Of a stretch of DNA of 64,000 bases, positions 52,785 to 62,656 are shown one piece after another. How positions within the stretch are numbered: the stretch's first letter is position 1; each line of letters begins with the position of its first letter. The notes beneath the pieces are model-generated. The model searched no databases. It had not been told where the DNA came from and saw only the letters and a list, made by a program, of their open reading frames with translations. Where the stretch lies: positions 1 through 64,000 of the forward strand of contig JALEJS010000038.1 of the NCBI GenBank assembly GCA_022769545.1, given 5' to 3'. This DNA comes from Blautia sp. (GTDB taxonomy: Bacteria; Bacillota; Clostridia; Lachnospirales; Lachnospiraceae). The position numbers and the translations under genes were made by a program.

Positions 52785-53378
52785 ATGCTGGAAAAACTCA
52801 TGGATTTTCACATCCTGCTCTACTGCATGGCTCTGCTTGGGGCTGTGGGAGCAGTTGGCATGCTTGCCACACATCTTGCTTATCGAAGAATGCTGAAAAG
52901 TACGGAAAAGATGACAAATTTAAAAGAGAAATGGCTGAATCTCTGGGCGAGCCGGGACCAGCTGCTGCATCGGATGAACCGGCTGGTGTGGTATCCGGCG
53001 CTTGGGAGCACAGCAATGTTTCTGGCGGCGGTGCTGATCAATGCGGGACAGGCCGGACAAAAGGGAGTGCCCCTCGTTTATCTTTATGTGGGTGCCGTGA
53101 TACCGGTTCTTCTTCTGCTGCTTCGGCAGGGACTGGATTTTTCCTACCGGGAAGAGCTGATCATGAATTCTCTGACGGATTATGTGGATCAGGTACATAC
53201 CTGGGTGGAAAAGCTGCCGGAAAAGGAAATTTCGGATCCGGTTCTTCAGGATGAGGTTGTGGAGCGGATCACATCCAGCATCCGTCAGACTGCGGCGACC
53301 GGAAGTCATTTCAGCAGGATGCTGAGTGCAGAAGAGGAAGAGATCATGAGACAGATCATCCGGGAATTTATGAATTAA
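52785..53378 (+). CDS. Hypothetical membrane protein with three TM segments
   Basis: 197 residues. TM segments at about 9-31, 67-88 and 95-113; the second half is soluble and Glu-rich with DYVDQVHTWVEKLPEKEISDP and a helical end. No known family recognised. AAAAGGAGGATGTT precedes the ATG, and a TATAAT-like -10 lies near 52753. It stands alone between murF and a bidirectional terminator. Confidence 0.65.
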   Translation: MLEKLMDFHILLYCMALLGAVGAVGMLATHLAYRRMLKSTEKMTNLKEKWLNLWASRDQLLHRMNRLVWYPALGSTAMFLAAVLINAGQAGQKGVPLVYLYVGAVIPVLLLLLRQGLDFSYREELIMNSLTDYVDQVHTWVEKLPEKEISDPVLQDEVVERITSSIRQTAATGSHFSRMLSAEEEEIMRQIIREFMN

Positions 53379-53416
53379 AATGCATGAGTTCTTATGAAAA
53401 AGAATCTCATAAAAAA

Positions 53417-53445
53417 AGACTGAGTTTCGGTGAGAAGCTCAGTCT
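53417..53445. terminator. Bidirectional terminator
   Basis: AGACTGAG (53417-53424) and CTCAGTCT (53438-53445) form the stem, with an A-run before and a T/C-rich run after. It overlaps the last codons of the minus-strand 88-residue gene. Confidence 0.8.
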
Positions 53446-53705
53446 TCTTCTATGACCTGAATTTCCAGAAAATCAAAGTCAATCTGTTCGATAAAATTAT
53501 CCTGCCGGAACCGGGCCCGGGCATGCTTCTGAAAATCTTTCACGTTGGCATCCAGCCAGATGGGCTGACCAAGATCAAATGCATAGCAGATGTGCTCCAG
53601 ACCGCGAAAAACCTTGTGTGTGCGGGTATCCTCCGATTCCTCGCAAAAGACGGTATCCCGGATCATGTGATTGTTTTTCCAGAGCTTTCCCCATAAACGG
53701 AACAT
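53439..53705 (-). CDS. Conserved hypothetical protein, 88 residues
   Basis: MFRLWGKLWKNNHMIRDTVFC then HKVFRGLEHICYAFDLGQPIW and QDNFIEQIDFDFLEIQVIEED. Such small basic-then-acidic proteins are common in Lachnospiraceae, but no function is known to me. GAAAGGAGAAGGCTT before the ATG is a strong ribosome binding site. It is divergent from the GT-C-like gene. Confidence 0.65.
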   Translation of the reverse strand: MFRLWGKLWKNNHMIRDTVFCEESEDTRTHKVFRGLEHICYAFDLGQPIWLDANVKDFQKHARARFRQDNFIEQIDFDFLEIQVIEED

Positions 53706-53892
53706 AAGCCTTCTCCTTTCCTGTTCAGTGCTTTTCAGTATAGCGGATTCGGAGGTGAAAGTAAAGAAGGGTAATTGTTTTTGAAATACAGCTGAAATGT
53801 CTGGAGGCAGAAGGAAGCATTCGCTTTACAGACAAAATGCAGAAGGTGTATAATGGTGACCATTACAGGGAATCTGGAGGAATATTACGCGT

Positions 53893-55635
53893 ATGGATGA
53901 TATCATAAAAGCAGGATGGCTGATTTTATTTATGGCTTCCGGTTTTGGCTATTGGGAGTATTTCCGGAGAAAGGCCGGAATGAATGTGTTTTTTCTGCCG
54001 GCCTTTACCATTTCACTGCAGTCACTGATCCTGTTTTTCGGAGGAATTTTAAACATTTTAAAACCGTCGGCAATCGTGCTTTTCGGGGCGGGACTTCTGA
54101 TGGCGGCATATTATCTCCTGAAGGATTTTAAAAATGCGGTCATGCCTTATCTGAATACAGGATATCTGTTTCTCGGCGTCAGTCTTCTGGCGGTGCTGAT
54201 CGCGACCAAAGGACAGGTTTTTCAGCATTATGATAATTTTTCACACTGGGCAATGGTACTGCGCAATATGCTGGCAACAAACCGATATCCGTCTTTTGCA
54301 GACCAGCTGATCCTGTTTCAGGAATATCCGCTTGGAAGTGCCTCCTACATTTATTATTTTGCAAAGGTCGTTTCAGAGTCAGAATGTATGCAGATGACGG
54401 CGCAGGCATTCATGATGCTCTGCTTTATTTTGCCGGTGTTCAGATATGCGAAGAAACATAAAGTGATCGGCGGGGTCTTTGTAACGGTTTTTACAAATTT
54501 TTTGTTCTGTTATAATATTACGATCGTAAATTTGCTGGTAGATACCCTGCTTCCGCTGCAGGGAATGGCAGCGCTGTTTTTTGTATATTCCGAATGCTGC
54601 GGATTTGACCGTGCGGATAAGAAAGGAGAAGTATCCATTCTGTATGCGGTTCCTTTTTTATGTACTGCGGTTCAGATAAAGAATTCCGGTATTTTCTTTG
54701 CCGGTATGGCATTTGCGCTTATTCTGTTTTCCCTGAAATACGAAAGGACGGATTTCCGGCAAAAGATTGCTGCGATCGTCAGCCCGCTTCTGACCATTTA
54801 TTTGTGGCAGGCACATTGCGGATATGTGTTTGACAATGCTTCCGTATCAAAGCATGCAATGACGGTGGAAAATTATACAAATACCTTTTCGTCGAAGTCC
54901 GATGGCATCATTCAGTCCATTTTCACGCAGCTTGTGAAAGTCTCGGTTACAGACAAAAACCTGTATTTTATTCTGGCCTTTCTGGCTGTGACAGGGGTGG
55001 TCTGCTTCTGCGTGCTGCCGACACTGAAAAAGCAGTATCTGAAAATGGCGGCTGCATCGGCAGGAATCTATGTGCTGTATATGGCTGGTGTATTTTTTAT
55101 GTATCTGTTTTCCATGCCGGAACCGGAAGCGGTGCGGCTGGCAGGGATAACGAGATATATGAAAACGGTTTACATTGCGGTTTATTATCTGATCATTCTC
55201 ATGTCGCTTGTCATGTTGTCTCATGCTGAGAGTGTGAAAAAGAAATGGATATGTACGGCAGTGGCTTTTGTCATGCTGATTGTGAACTGGAGAGGTCCGG
55301 AGGGGAAATTTTCCACGATTTTTGACACCAGCCCTGCAAGTGAGCGGCTTTGGGTGGAACAGGCGATCAGAGATTACCATGTGGAAAACGGCTCGTCATA
55401 CATTATCTGTATTCCCAAAAGCGATGCGGGATATGCATATTATCTGTGTAAATATCTGTTATATTCACCGAATATCTCCTCGAGAGTTGTTACAGAAGCA
55501 TCTCAGCTGGAAGATACGGAAGGATATCGATATATGTTCGTGTATGATTCGGAGAATGAACTGATTGAGGAATGGGCAGAGGAGAATTATCCGGATCAGG
55601 CCGGAAACGATGTGATCATTCTGGGGAATGAGTGA
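53893..55635 (+). CDS. Polytopic membrane protein, GT-C glycosyltransferase-like
   Basis: 580 residues with about 10-12 TM helices. An extracytoplasmic loop after TM4 carries HYDNFSHWAMVLRNMLAT, resembling the acidic metal-binding loop of GT-C (PMT/ArnT-like) enzymes, followed by EYPLGSASYIYYFAKV. A soluble C-terminal domain (about 475-580) follows the last helix. It may move a lipid-linked sugar onto a surface polymer; the exact family is not recognised. The GT2-GtrA gene lies 2.5 kb downstream. GGAGGAATATTACGCGT precedes the ATG. Confidence 0.6.
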   Translation: MDDIIKAGWLILFMASGFGYWEYFRRKAGMNVFFLPAFTISLQSLILFFGGILNILKPSAIVLFGAGLLMAAYYLLKDFKNAVMPYLNTGYLFLGVSLLAVLIATKGQVFQHYDNFSHWAMVLRNMLATNRYPSFADQLILFQEYPLGSASYIYYFAKVVSESECMQMTAQAFMMLCFILPVFRYAKKHKVIGGVFVTVFTNFLFCYNITIVNLLVDTLLPLQGMAALFFVYSECCGFDRADKKGEVSILYAVPFLCTAVQIKNSGIFFAGMAFALILFSLKYERTDFRQKIAAIVSPLLTIYLWQAHCGYVFDNASVSKHAMTVENYTNTFSSKSDGIIQSIFTQLVKVSVTDKNLYFILAFLAVTGVVCFCVLPTLKKQYLKMAAASAGIYVLYMAGVFFMYLFSMPEPEAVRLAGITRYMKTVYIAVYYLIILMSLVMLSHAESVKKKWICTAVAFVMLIVNWRGPEGKFSTIFDTSPASERLWVEQAIRDYHVENGSSYIICIPKSDAGYAYYLCKYLLYSPNISSRVVTEASQLEDTEGYRYMFVYDSENELIEEWAEENYPDQAGNDVIILGNE

Positions 55636-55739
55636 ACGGCTTCGGAAAGAAAGACTTCGGAAAGAAAAAGATAAGTGAAGAAATGTATACTTGAAGAACC
55701 GCAAAAAAGATGATAAAATGAAGAACACGTGGAAGACGA

Positions 55740-55769
55740 AGGTGTCGCAGAGACTGCGGCACCTTTTTC
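55740..55769 (+). terminator. Terminator upstream of the hydratase gene
   Basis: AGGTGTCGCA (55740-55749) pairs with TGCGGCACCT (55755-55764), one G-T pair, loop GAGAC, then TTTTTC. It ends the GT-C-like transcript. Confidence 0.85.
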
Positions 55770-55853
55770 ACTTCATAAAACGCATGGAATCCTGTCTGGC
55801 AGGCAGCAGAAAAACGCAGGAATGCAATGGAAAGAATGATGGAGGAGATTATG

Positions 55854-58112
55854 ATGAAACTGTACGAAAAAGGTGTGTATCTTGTAAAAGGCACAGAGAT
55901 CGTGGAAGAGGGAACCGCAGCCCTTCCGGTGTCCAGGGAAGAGGCAGCCCGGAATACCATTGCCTATGGCATTCTGAAAAATCACAATACTTCCGGAAAT
56001 ATGGAAAAACTGCAGATTAAATTTGATAAACTGACTTCACATGATATTACGTTTGTGGGAATTATTCAGACGGCGAGAGCTTCCGGACTGGAGAAATTTC
56101 CGGTTCCGTATGTGCTGACCAACTGTCATAATTCTCTTTGCGCGGTGGGAGGAACGATCAACGAGGATGACCATATGTTTGGTCTGACCTGCGCAAAGAA
56201 ATACGGCGGCGTCTATGTTCCGCCTCATCAGGCGGTCATTCATCAGTATGCCCGTGAAATGCTTGCCGGCGGAGGAAAGATGATCCTGGGCTCTGACAGC
56301 CATACCCGTTATGGTGCGCTTGGTACCATGGCAATGGGAGAGGGCGGACCGGAGCTTGTCAAGCAGCTTCTGGAGCAGACCTATGACATCAACATGCCGG
56401 GAGTGGTTGCCATTTACCTGAAGGGAGAGCCGAGAAAGGGCGTGGGACCGCAGGACGTTGCGCTTGCTATTATTAAAGAAGTATTTGCAAACGGATATGT
56501 GAAAAATAAAGTCATGGAATTTGTAGGACCGGGTGTGGCAAACTTAAGTGCGGATTTCCGTATCGGAATTGATGTTATGACCACGGAGACGACCTGTCTG
56601 TCCTCCATCTGGGAGACAGACGGCAAGATTGAGGAATTCTATGCGATTCACGGAAGACCGGAGGACTATAAAGAGCTGAAGCCGGGTGAGGTGGCATACT
56701 ACGATGGCTGTGTGGAGATCGATCTGGGTGAGATCCGGCCGATGATCGCGATGCCGTTCCATCCAAGCAACGCATATCCCATTGATGAGGTGAAGGCAAA
56801 TCTTTATGATATCCTGGATGATGTGGAAAAACGGGCACAGGTAAGTCTGGATGGAAAAATTCCGTTTACTCTGCGCAATAAGGTGATTGACGGAAAACTG
56901 TATGTGGATCAGGGTATCATTGCAGGATGTGCCGGCGGCGGATTTGAAAACATCTGTGCGGCAGCGGATATTTTGCGGGGAGCGAGCATCGGTTCCGATG
57001 CATTTACCCTGAGTATATATCCGGCAAGTACCCCGATCTATATGGAGCTTGCCAAAAACGGCGTGCTGGCGGATCTGATCGGTACCGGAGCGGTTGTGAA
57101 GACGGCCTTCTGCGGACCGTGCTTCGGCGCAGGTGACACACCGGCAAACAATGCATTCAGCATTCGTCACTCCACAAGAAACTTCCCCAACCGTGAAGGC
57201 TCCAAGATCCAGAATGGCCAGATTTCTTCGGTTGCGCTCATGGATGCCAGATCCATTGCTGCGACGGCGGCAAATAAAGGCTTCCTGACTTCTGCGGAGG
57301 AGTATACCGGAGAATTTACGAACCAGAAATACTTCTTTGACAAGACGATTTATGAAAACCGGGTATTTGACAGCAAGGGTGTGGCAGATCCTTCGGTGGA
57401 GATCCAGTTCGGACCAAACATCAAGGACTGGCCGAAAATGTCTGCATTGCCGGAACATATGATCCTGAAGGTGGTTTCTGAAATTCATGATCCGGTTACC
57501 ACGACAGATGAGCTGATTCCTTCCGGAGAGACATCCTCTTACCGTTCCAACCCGCTGGGACTGGCAGAGTTTACGCTTTCCCGCAAGGATCCGGAATATG
57601 TGGGACGTGCAAAGGCGGTTCAGGCCGCACAGAAAGCCATCGAGGAAGACCGGTGCCCGGCAGAGGCATTTCCGGAGCTGAAGCCGGTCATGGAATGCAT
57701 CCGCGCAGAATATCCGGATGTGGACAAGACCAATGTAGGTGTGGGAAGCACGATCTTTGCAGTGAAACCGGGAGACGGTTCTGCCCGTGAGCAGGCGGCT
57801 TCCTGTCAGAAGGTCCTTGGCGGCTGGGCAAATGTGGCCAACGAATATGCGACCAAGAGATATCGCTCCAATCTGATTAACTGGGGTATGCTGCCCTTCC
57901 TGATCAAAGAAGGCGAGCTTCCGTTCAAAAACGGAGATTTCCTTTTCTTCCCGCAGATTCGCAAGGCGGTGACGGAAAAAGAAGATCTCATCACCGGCTA
58001 TGTGGTAAAAGAAGGAAAACTGACACCATTCCAGGTGACACTCGGAGAACTGACGGATGACGAAAGAGAAATCATTCTGAAGGGATGTCTGATCAACTAT
58101 AACCGCAGATAA
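55854..58112 (+). CDS. Aconitase-family hydratase (YbhJ-like)
   Basis: 752 residues. Aconitase-superfamily motifs: [50 protein letters not shown], and [34 protein letters not shown]. The C-terminal swivel domain is present. Length and sequence match the hydratases of the YbhJ group rather than the AcnA/AcnB or LeuC types; the substrate is not established. The cysteines in [17 protein letters not shown] and FCGPCFG could hold the [4Fe-4S] cluster. ATG 55854 lies 6 bases after GGAGGAG. The GT2 gene follows after 15 bases. Confidence 0.8.
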   Translation: MKLYEKGVYLVKGTEIVEEGTAALPVSREEAARNTIAYGILKNHNTSGNMEKLQIKFDKLTSHDITFVGIIQTARASGLEKFPVPYVLTNCHNSLCAVGGTINEDDHMFGLTCAKKYGGVYVPPHQAVIHQYAREMLAGGGKMILGSDSHTRYGALGTMAMGEGGPELVKQLLEQTYDINMPGVVAIYLKGEPRKGVGPQDVALAIIKEVFANGYVKNKVMEFVGPGVANLSADFRIGIDVMTTETTCLSSIWETDGKIEEFYAIHGRPEDYKELKPGEVAYYDGCVEIDLGEIRPMIAMPFHPSNAYPIDEVKANLYDILDDVEKRAQVSLDGKIPFTLRNKVIDGKLYVDQGIIAGCAGGGFENICAAADILRGASIGSDAFTLSIYPASTPIYMELAKNGVLADLIGTGAVVKTAFCGPCFGAGDTPANNAFSIRHSTRNFPNREGSKIQNGQISSVALMDARSIAATAANKGFLTSAEEYTGEFTNQKYFFDKTIYENRVFDSKGVADPSVEIQFGPNIKDWPKMSALPEHMILKVVSEIHDPVTTTDELIPSGETSSYRSNPLGLAEFTLSRKDPEYVGRAKAVQAAQKAIEEDRCPAEAFPELKPVMECIRAEYPDVDKTNVGVGSTIFAVKPGDGSAREQAASCQKVLGGWANVANEYATKRYRSNLINWGMLPFLIKEGELPFKNGDFLFFPQIRKAVTEKEDLITGYVVKEGKLTPFQVTLGELTDDEREIILKGCLINYNRR

Positions 58113-58127
58113 GTGGGTACCTGATTT

Positions 58128-59207
58128 ATGAAAAAGAACAATCAATTTGTTGTACTGATACCGGCGCTTGACCCGCCGGTATCATTTGTCAAATATGTGG
58201 AAAAACTGATTCAGAACGGGATCAGCGATATCATTGTCGTAGATGACGGAAGCCGGGATAAGGATATTTTTGAGAAAATCGACAGGCATCCGCAGGTGGT
58301 GGTACTGACGCATGAGGTAAACTTCGGAAAGGGAAGAGGGCTGAGGACCGGCATCCGGTATTATCTGGAGCATTTCTCTCAGGAAGAATATGCGGGCATC
58401 GTGACCGCGGATTCCGACGGACAGCATTTGTGTGAAGATGTGAAAAAACTGGGAGCGTGTCTTGGATCCGGTGAAGGTAAAATGGTTCTGGGTGTGCGTG
58501 ACTTCAATCAGGCAAATGTGCCGCCCAAAAGCCGGTTCGGGAATAAGCTTACCAGCAGACTTTTCAAAGTGCTTCTGGGGTATGGCGTGACGGATACCCA
58601 GACCGGGCTGCGGGCAATTCCCAACAGCATGATGCAGATGTGTCTGGAAATCCCGGGAGACCGGTTTGAATATGAGACAGCGGTGCTCATCCGGGCGTGC
58701 AAAGAAAAACGGGTGGAGGAAAGAACCATTCATACGGTGTATCTGGATGAAAACAGAGGAACCCATTTTCACCCGGTCAGGGATTCCTTACGGATCTACA
58801 GGCTCCTGCTGGGAACGTTTGTGAAATATCTCTTTGTTTCGCTGTCTTCGTTTCTTCTTGATTATCTTCTGTTCCTTCTGGGAACGAAGCTGCTGTTCCG
58901 GGGAATGGAATGGAGAATCGTGGAAGCTACGGTATGTGCAAGGATTCTTTCCAGCATATACAATTATTTCATGAACAAAAAAGTGGTATTCGAAAATGAC
59001 GGCTCCTATGTCCGGACCGGTCTGGGATATTTTCTTCTCTGTGTGGTTCAATGTGCCGTTTCTGCGGTGAGTGTAGAGCTTTTTACGAAAGCGCTGCTTG
59101 CGGATGAAGCCTTTGTCAAACCGATCGTGGACATTATATTGTTTTTTGTGAATTATTTTGTACAAAAGAAAATCATTTTTGGCGAGCATAGAAAATCAGA
59201 GGGATGA
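58128..59207 (+). CDS. GT2 glycosyltransferase fused to a GtrA-type membrane domain
   Basis: 359 residues. Residues 1-220 are a GT2 domain of the dolichol-phosphate mannose synthase type: VLIPALDPP, IIVVDDGSRD, NFGKGRGLRTGI, TADSDGQH (DxD), GVTDTQTGLRAIP, DRFEYE. Residues about 225-355 have four TM helices of the GtrA family. Such fusions make polyprenyl-phosphate sugars and move them to glycan-modifying enzymes. It follows the hydratase by 15 bases and precedes the YjjG gene by 16. A GT-C-like protein nearby is a possible user of the product. Confidence 0.87.
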   Translation: MKKNNQFVVLIPALDPPVSFVKYVEKLIQNGISDIIVVDDGSRDKDIFEKIDRHPQVVVLTHEVNFGKGRGLRTGIRYYLEHFSQEEYAGIVTADSDGQHLCEDVKKLGACLGSGEGKMVLGVRDFNQANVPPKSRFGNKLTSRLFKVLLGYGVTDTQTGLRAIPNSMMQMCLEIPGDRFEYETAVLIRACKEKRVEERTIHTVYLDENRGTHFHPVRDSLRIYRLLLGTFVKYLFVSLSSFLLDYLLFLLGTKLLFRGMEWRIVEATVCARILSSIYNYFMNKKVVFENDGSYVRTGLGYFLLCVVQCAVSAVSVELFTKALLADEAFVKPIVDIILFFVNYFVQKKIIFGEHRKSEG

Positions 59208-59223
59208 ATTTTGGGAGGAACAG

Positions 59224-59916
59224 ATGATCAGAACAATTCTTTTTGATTTGGATAATACACTTCTGAATTTTAATACTGCAGAGCGGATTGCGGTTACAAA
59301 GGCACTGCAGGAGGCGAAGGTTCCGGTTACGGAAGCCGTGCTTTGCCGCTACAGTCAGCTGAATCTGGAACAGTGGAAGCTGCTGGAAAAGAGACAGCTG
59401 ACCAGGGCGGAAGTGAAGGTGCGTCGTTTCCGGCTCCTCTTTGAGGAGCTTGGAAGTGATGCGTCTGCGGAGAATACAGCAGCATGTTATGAAAAACTGC
59501 TGGCCATCGGGCACTTTTTTATAGAAGGGGCACCGGAGCTGCTGGAGCTTCTGAAAGGAAAATATCGCATGTATCTGGTGACAAACGGCACGAAGAGTGT
59601 GCAGGACGGCCGGCTGGCAAGTGCCGGAATCCGGAAATATTTTGAAGATGTGTTTATCTCAGAAGAAATCGGATTTGAGAAGCCCTTTCCGGAATTTTTT
59701 GCGTACTGCTTTTCCAGGATCCCGGGATTTCGGAAGGAAGAGACCGTGATTGTGGGAGACAGTCTGACATCGGATATTCAGGGCGGGATCAACAGCGGCA
59801 TCCGAACCATCTGGTTTCAGCCGTCAGAAAAACCGGTGGATTCTGAAATTCATCCGGACTATCAGATTCGTCATCTTCTGGAGCTTCCGAAGCTGTTAGA
59901 TGATATAATTATCTGA
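59224..59916 (+). CDS. HAD-family YjjG-type nucleotidase
   Basis: 230 residues. HAD motif I is FDLDNTLL, motif II is LVTNGTKSVQDGRL, and motifs III/IV are ISEEIGFEKPFPEFF and VIVGDSLTSDIQGGINSGI. This pattern matches the YjjG family of pyrimidine nucleotide phosphatases that clean up non-canonical nucleotides. ATG 59224 follows GGGAGGAACAG. It is the last gene before the AT-rich tract. Confidence 0.87.
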   Translation: MIRTILFDLDNTLLNFNTAERIAVTKALQEAKVPVTEAVLCRYSQLNLEQWKLLEKRQLTRAEVKVRRFRLLFEELGSDASAENTAACYEKLLAIGHFFIEGAPELLELLKGKYRMYLVTNGTKSVQDGRLASAGIRKYFEDVFISEEIGFEKPFPEFFAYCFSRIPGFRKEETVIVGDSLTSDIQGGINSGIRTIWFQPSEKPVDSEIHPDYQIRHLLELPKLLDDIII

Positions 59917-60005
59917 AAATTATATACAAATAGCAAAATAAAACAATTAATTTTCAAACATATAGAAAACATATAAAAAATAATCCAAAAAAATCCAAAA
60001 ATGTG

Positions 60006-60034
60006 TTGACAATTACAAGGCCGTGTGTTAGTAT
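60006..60034 (+). promoter_or_regulatory. Strong promoter at the start of the AT-rich tract
   Basis: TTGACA (60006-60011), a 17-base spacer and TAGTAT (60029-60034). An alternative -10 TATACT lies at 60032-60037 with a 20-base spacer. It drives transcription through the AT-rich tract. Confidence 0.65.
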
Positions 60035-60039
60035 ATACT

Positions 60040-60640
60040 CAACAAAAGAAAAGAGAAAAAAATTAAAAATAAGAAAAAGAAAGAGGTGAATCCGTTGAAA
60101 ACGTAAGTAATATCCATCAATATGAAAGTGATAGGAATCATATTTCCTGCGAGAAAGACCTGATACATAAGATGAGAAGAGAGATCCTTTAATGAAAGGA
60201 AAACGTATCATAGGTAATATAGAAAAGATTCTTCATATTGAATAGCTATCACAGAATATATTTTAAAAAAACCTTAAGTCAAATAAATTTAAACGAAAAA
60301 TATCGGATTTGGAATTTGAAGAAATTACTTAAGATATGAATTAAAATATAAAACACAGAAGATATTTATAATATCCGAATTCTATAAAACTTTCTAAGTT
60401 GAAAAAATACGAGCAGGAAATATCCAAAAGACTTTATATATAAATAAGATTATATATAAAAAAACTGAATATGGAATATAACCTTTAAAACTGATAAAAT
60501 AGTTAAATAAAGATTATATCAAATAAAAACTGAATACAGATGATTTTAAATTAACAGAAATGAGGTACAACCCATTGGAATTTGAAGTTCATTAGCGACG
60601 GTCATCATTTTTTGAAAGTGAAGAATGGTGGCCGTCTATT
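60040..60640 (+). ncRNA. AT-rich transcribed tract, possible non-coding RNA or long leader
   Basis: About 600 bases of strongly A/T-rich sequence, unlike the GC-balanced neighbours, with no ORF above about 30 codons. Near the promoter lies AAGAGGTGAATCC then TTG AAA ACG TAA (a three-codon ORF). At the far end is TGAGGTACAACCCA then TTG and six codons. Two imperfect copies of an AAGATTATAT...AAAACTGAATA unit lie at 60443-60475 and 60506-60540. The tract ends at a 13-pair hairpin (GACGGTCATCATT 60597-60609 / AATGGTGGCCGTC 60624-60636) followed by TATTTGTTG. No known RNA family was recognised. Confidence 0.4.
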
Positions 60641-60746
60641 TGTTGTCGTGTATCCGAAGGGAAGCTCCCGGGGAGGTTTGCAGGTGATATTCAGAAGATG
60701 GGGACATACCGCAAAAACAGCGTTGGAGGAGGCAGCTTCACAGGTG

Positions 60747-61421
60747 ATGCGAAATATGGAACAGCAGATATTATTTGAGGACAGGGAAATCATCGTTTGC
60801 CATAAACCGGCAGGTATGGCAGTACAGAGCGCGGGAGTCGGGAGGATGGATCTTGAGAGCGCGCTGAAAAATTATCTGGGCAGTCCGCAGCTTTATGTGA
60901 TACATCGTCTGGATCAGCCGGTGGAGGGAGTGATCGTGTTTGCAAAAACCCAGACGGCGGCGAGAGAGCTGAGCCGGCAGATTTCCTGCGGAAAAATGAA
61001 AAAAGAATATCTGGCTGTGACAACCGGAAGAACGCAGGCTGATCAGGGTACGCTGGAGAATGAACTGAAAAAAGACGGAAGGACCAATACTTCATATGTC
61101 GTAAAAAAAGGGACTCCCGGCGCAAAGACAGCCCGGCTTTCCTATGAGATCGTAAAGAAACTGGGCCGGGAAGCAGATAATGGTGCCGTGCCGCGCTATC
61201 TGGTGAGAGTTCACCTGGAAACAGGAAGACATCATCAGATACGGGTTCAGATGGCACATGCAGGAATGCCGCTGGCAGGAGACCGGAAATATCATCCGGA
61301 GGATTCATCGGGGCTTACGCTGGGACTATGTGCAGTCCGGCTGGGCTTTTATCATCCGAAGACAAAAAAATATATGGAATTTGAGACGGTGCCGCAGGGG
61401 AATGCATTTCAGGAGTCGTGA
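60747..61421 (+). CDS. RluA-family RNA pseudouridine synthase
   Basis: About 224 residues from ATG 60747. ILFEDREIIVCHKPAGMAVQSAG is the typical start; the catalytic Asp is in LYVIHRLDQPVEGVIVFAKT; KKEYLAV, TGRHHQIRVQMAHAGMPLAGDRKY and LGLCAVRLGFYHP complete the fold. There is no S4 domain. It isomerises uridine in rRNA or tRNA; the site is unknown. The frame is open back to 60582, but that part overlaps a hairpin and has no family similarity. GTG 60684 with GGGAGG upstream is a possible start adding 21 residues. Confidence 0.85.
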   Translation: MRNMEQQILFEDREIIVCHKPAGMAVQSAGVGRMDLESALKNYLGSPQLYVIHRLDQPVEGVIVFAKTQTAARELSRQISCGKMKKEYLAVTTGRTQADQGTLENELKKDGRTNTSYVVKKGTPGAKTARLSYEIVKKLGREADNGAVPRYLVRVHLETGRHHQIRVQMAHAGMPLAGDRKYHPEDSSGLTLGLCAVRLGFYHPKTKKYMEFETVPQGNAFQES

Positions 61422-61472
61422 ATAATTTTTCCGGTGTCCTGCCATACTGAACAGAAAAAGTGTGGTGAAAAT

Positions 61473-62504
61473 ATGCGGCAGGAGTGGAAACATCGTCTGA
61501 CAATTGCAGGGATTGTACTGGGAGTGATCGCGGGATTTCGGTGGCTGCTTCCGGCTGCAATCCCTTTTTTGACGGCCTGGCTGCTGGCAGAATGGATATA
61601 TCCGGCTGCCGTGAAAGCAGAAAGGCGCCTGGGAATAAAAAAGGAAATTACGGCAGCTGCTCTTCTGCTTCTGATAGGAGCTGCAGCGCTTCTTATTCTG
61701 TTTTTCCTGGGAAGGGAGTTCCTGCGTCAGATCCGGCTGCTGCTGCAAAGCCTTCCGGATTTCCGGGAGCAGGGGCAGGGGCTGTTCCGGCAATGCTGCC
61801 GGGCGTTTGACAAAAGTCTGGGACTGGAAAAGGGAAACAGTCAGGCATTTCTGATGCAGCAGATATCATCTTTTCAGGGAAAACTGGTGGATGGGGCCGG
61901 GGAGTGGGCACAAAAACTGTTTGGCTGCGTGAACGGGTTTTTTCTTGTTTTATCGGCGGTTGTTGTTGCGTTTATCAGCTGCATTCTGATGGTGGGAGAC
62001 ATGGAGAAGCTGCACAGAAAATTTCTGGATTATTCCGGGCTGAATGGTGCAAGACATGTACTGAAGCGGCTGAAAAAAACAACGGTGGTATATTTGAAGG
62101 CACAGCTGATGATCATGGTCCTGGTGGGGGCAGTCTGTGCGGCGGCATTCTGGCTGATGGGAAATTCCTGGTTTCTGGTTCTGGGGGCAGCGCTGGGCGC
62201 GCTGGATGCGCTTCCGGTGATCGGTACCGGAACTTTTCTGTATCCGGCTGCCATTGTTTTTCTGTTAAAAGGAAAAACCCAGATTGCAGTAGGCTGTGTT
62301 CTTCTGGATATCGTGACCAGCCTTCTCCGGGAATTTCTGGAACCAAGACTTCTGGGAGAGCGCCTGGGAGTTTCTCCCATTGCAATTCTGGCGTCGGTGT
62401 ATCTGGGTGTGCTCCTGTATGGCGGCTGGGGCGTGTTTCTGGGACCGTTAAGTTTTTCTCTGATTTATGAGATCGGGAAAGAACTGGATGTCTGGGGACC
62501 GTGA
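61473..62504 (+). CDS. AI-2E-family membrane protein (YtvI-like)
   Basis: 343 residues with about 7-8 TM helices in the AI-2E layout: two N-terminal helices, a long amphipathic middle region (LRQIRLLLQSLPDFREQGQGL), and C-terminal helices with LGALDALPVIGTGTFLYPAAIVFLLKG and EFLEPRLLGERLGVSPIAILASVYLG. In spore-formers this branch includes YtvI, found in sporulation gene sets; transport of AI-2 itself is not implied. ATG 61473 was chosen over GTG 61434 by motif position. Confidence 0.75.
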   Translation: MRQEWKHRLTIAGIVLGVIAGFRWLLPAAIPFLTAWLLAEWIYPAAVKAERRLGIKKEITAAALLLLIGAAALLILFFLGREFLRQIRLLLQSLPDFREQGQGLFRQCCRAFDKSLGLEKGNSQAFLMQQISSFQGKLVDGAGEWAQKLFGCVNGFFLVLSAVVVAFISCILMVGDMEKLHRKFLDYSGLNGARHVLKRLKKTTVVYLKAQLMIMVLVGAVCAAAFWLMGNSWFLVLGAALGALDALPVIGTGTFLYPAAIVFLLKGKTQIAVGCVLLDIVTSLLREFLEPRLLGERLGVSPIAILASVYLGVLLYGGWGVFLGPLSFSLIYEIGKELDVWGP

Positions 62505-62656
62505 AATTAGTGTGAAAAAAACAGAAAAGCTCTGGACGGAATGTAAAAAGTGTGTATAATGTTCATGATAGAATTGTTTACTGTTGTTATAGTATGATGC
62601 TGGAATCAGATCTTTTGATCCTGGCATCACAGCATGTTGTAGAGAGGAAATCAGAA

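Noticed and set aside
56544-58145. A 533-residue open frame on the minus strand
   Set aside because: It is antisense to the aconitase-family gene; the translation has no recognisable domain.
60582-60746. N-terminal extension of the RluA-family protein from 60582
   Set aside because: This part overlaps a 13-pair hairpin, has no family similarity and no good ribosome binding site. The family start MEQQILFEDREIIV lies later.
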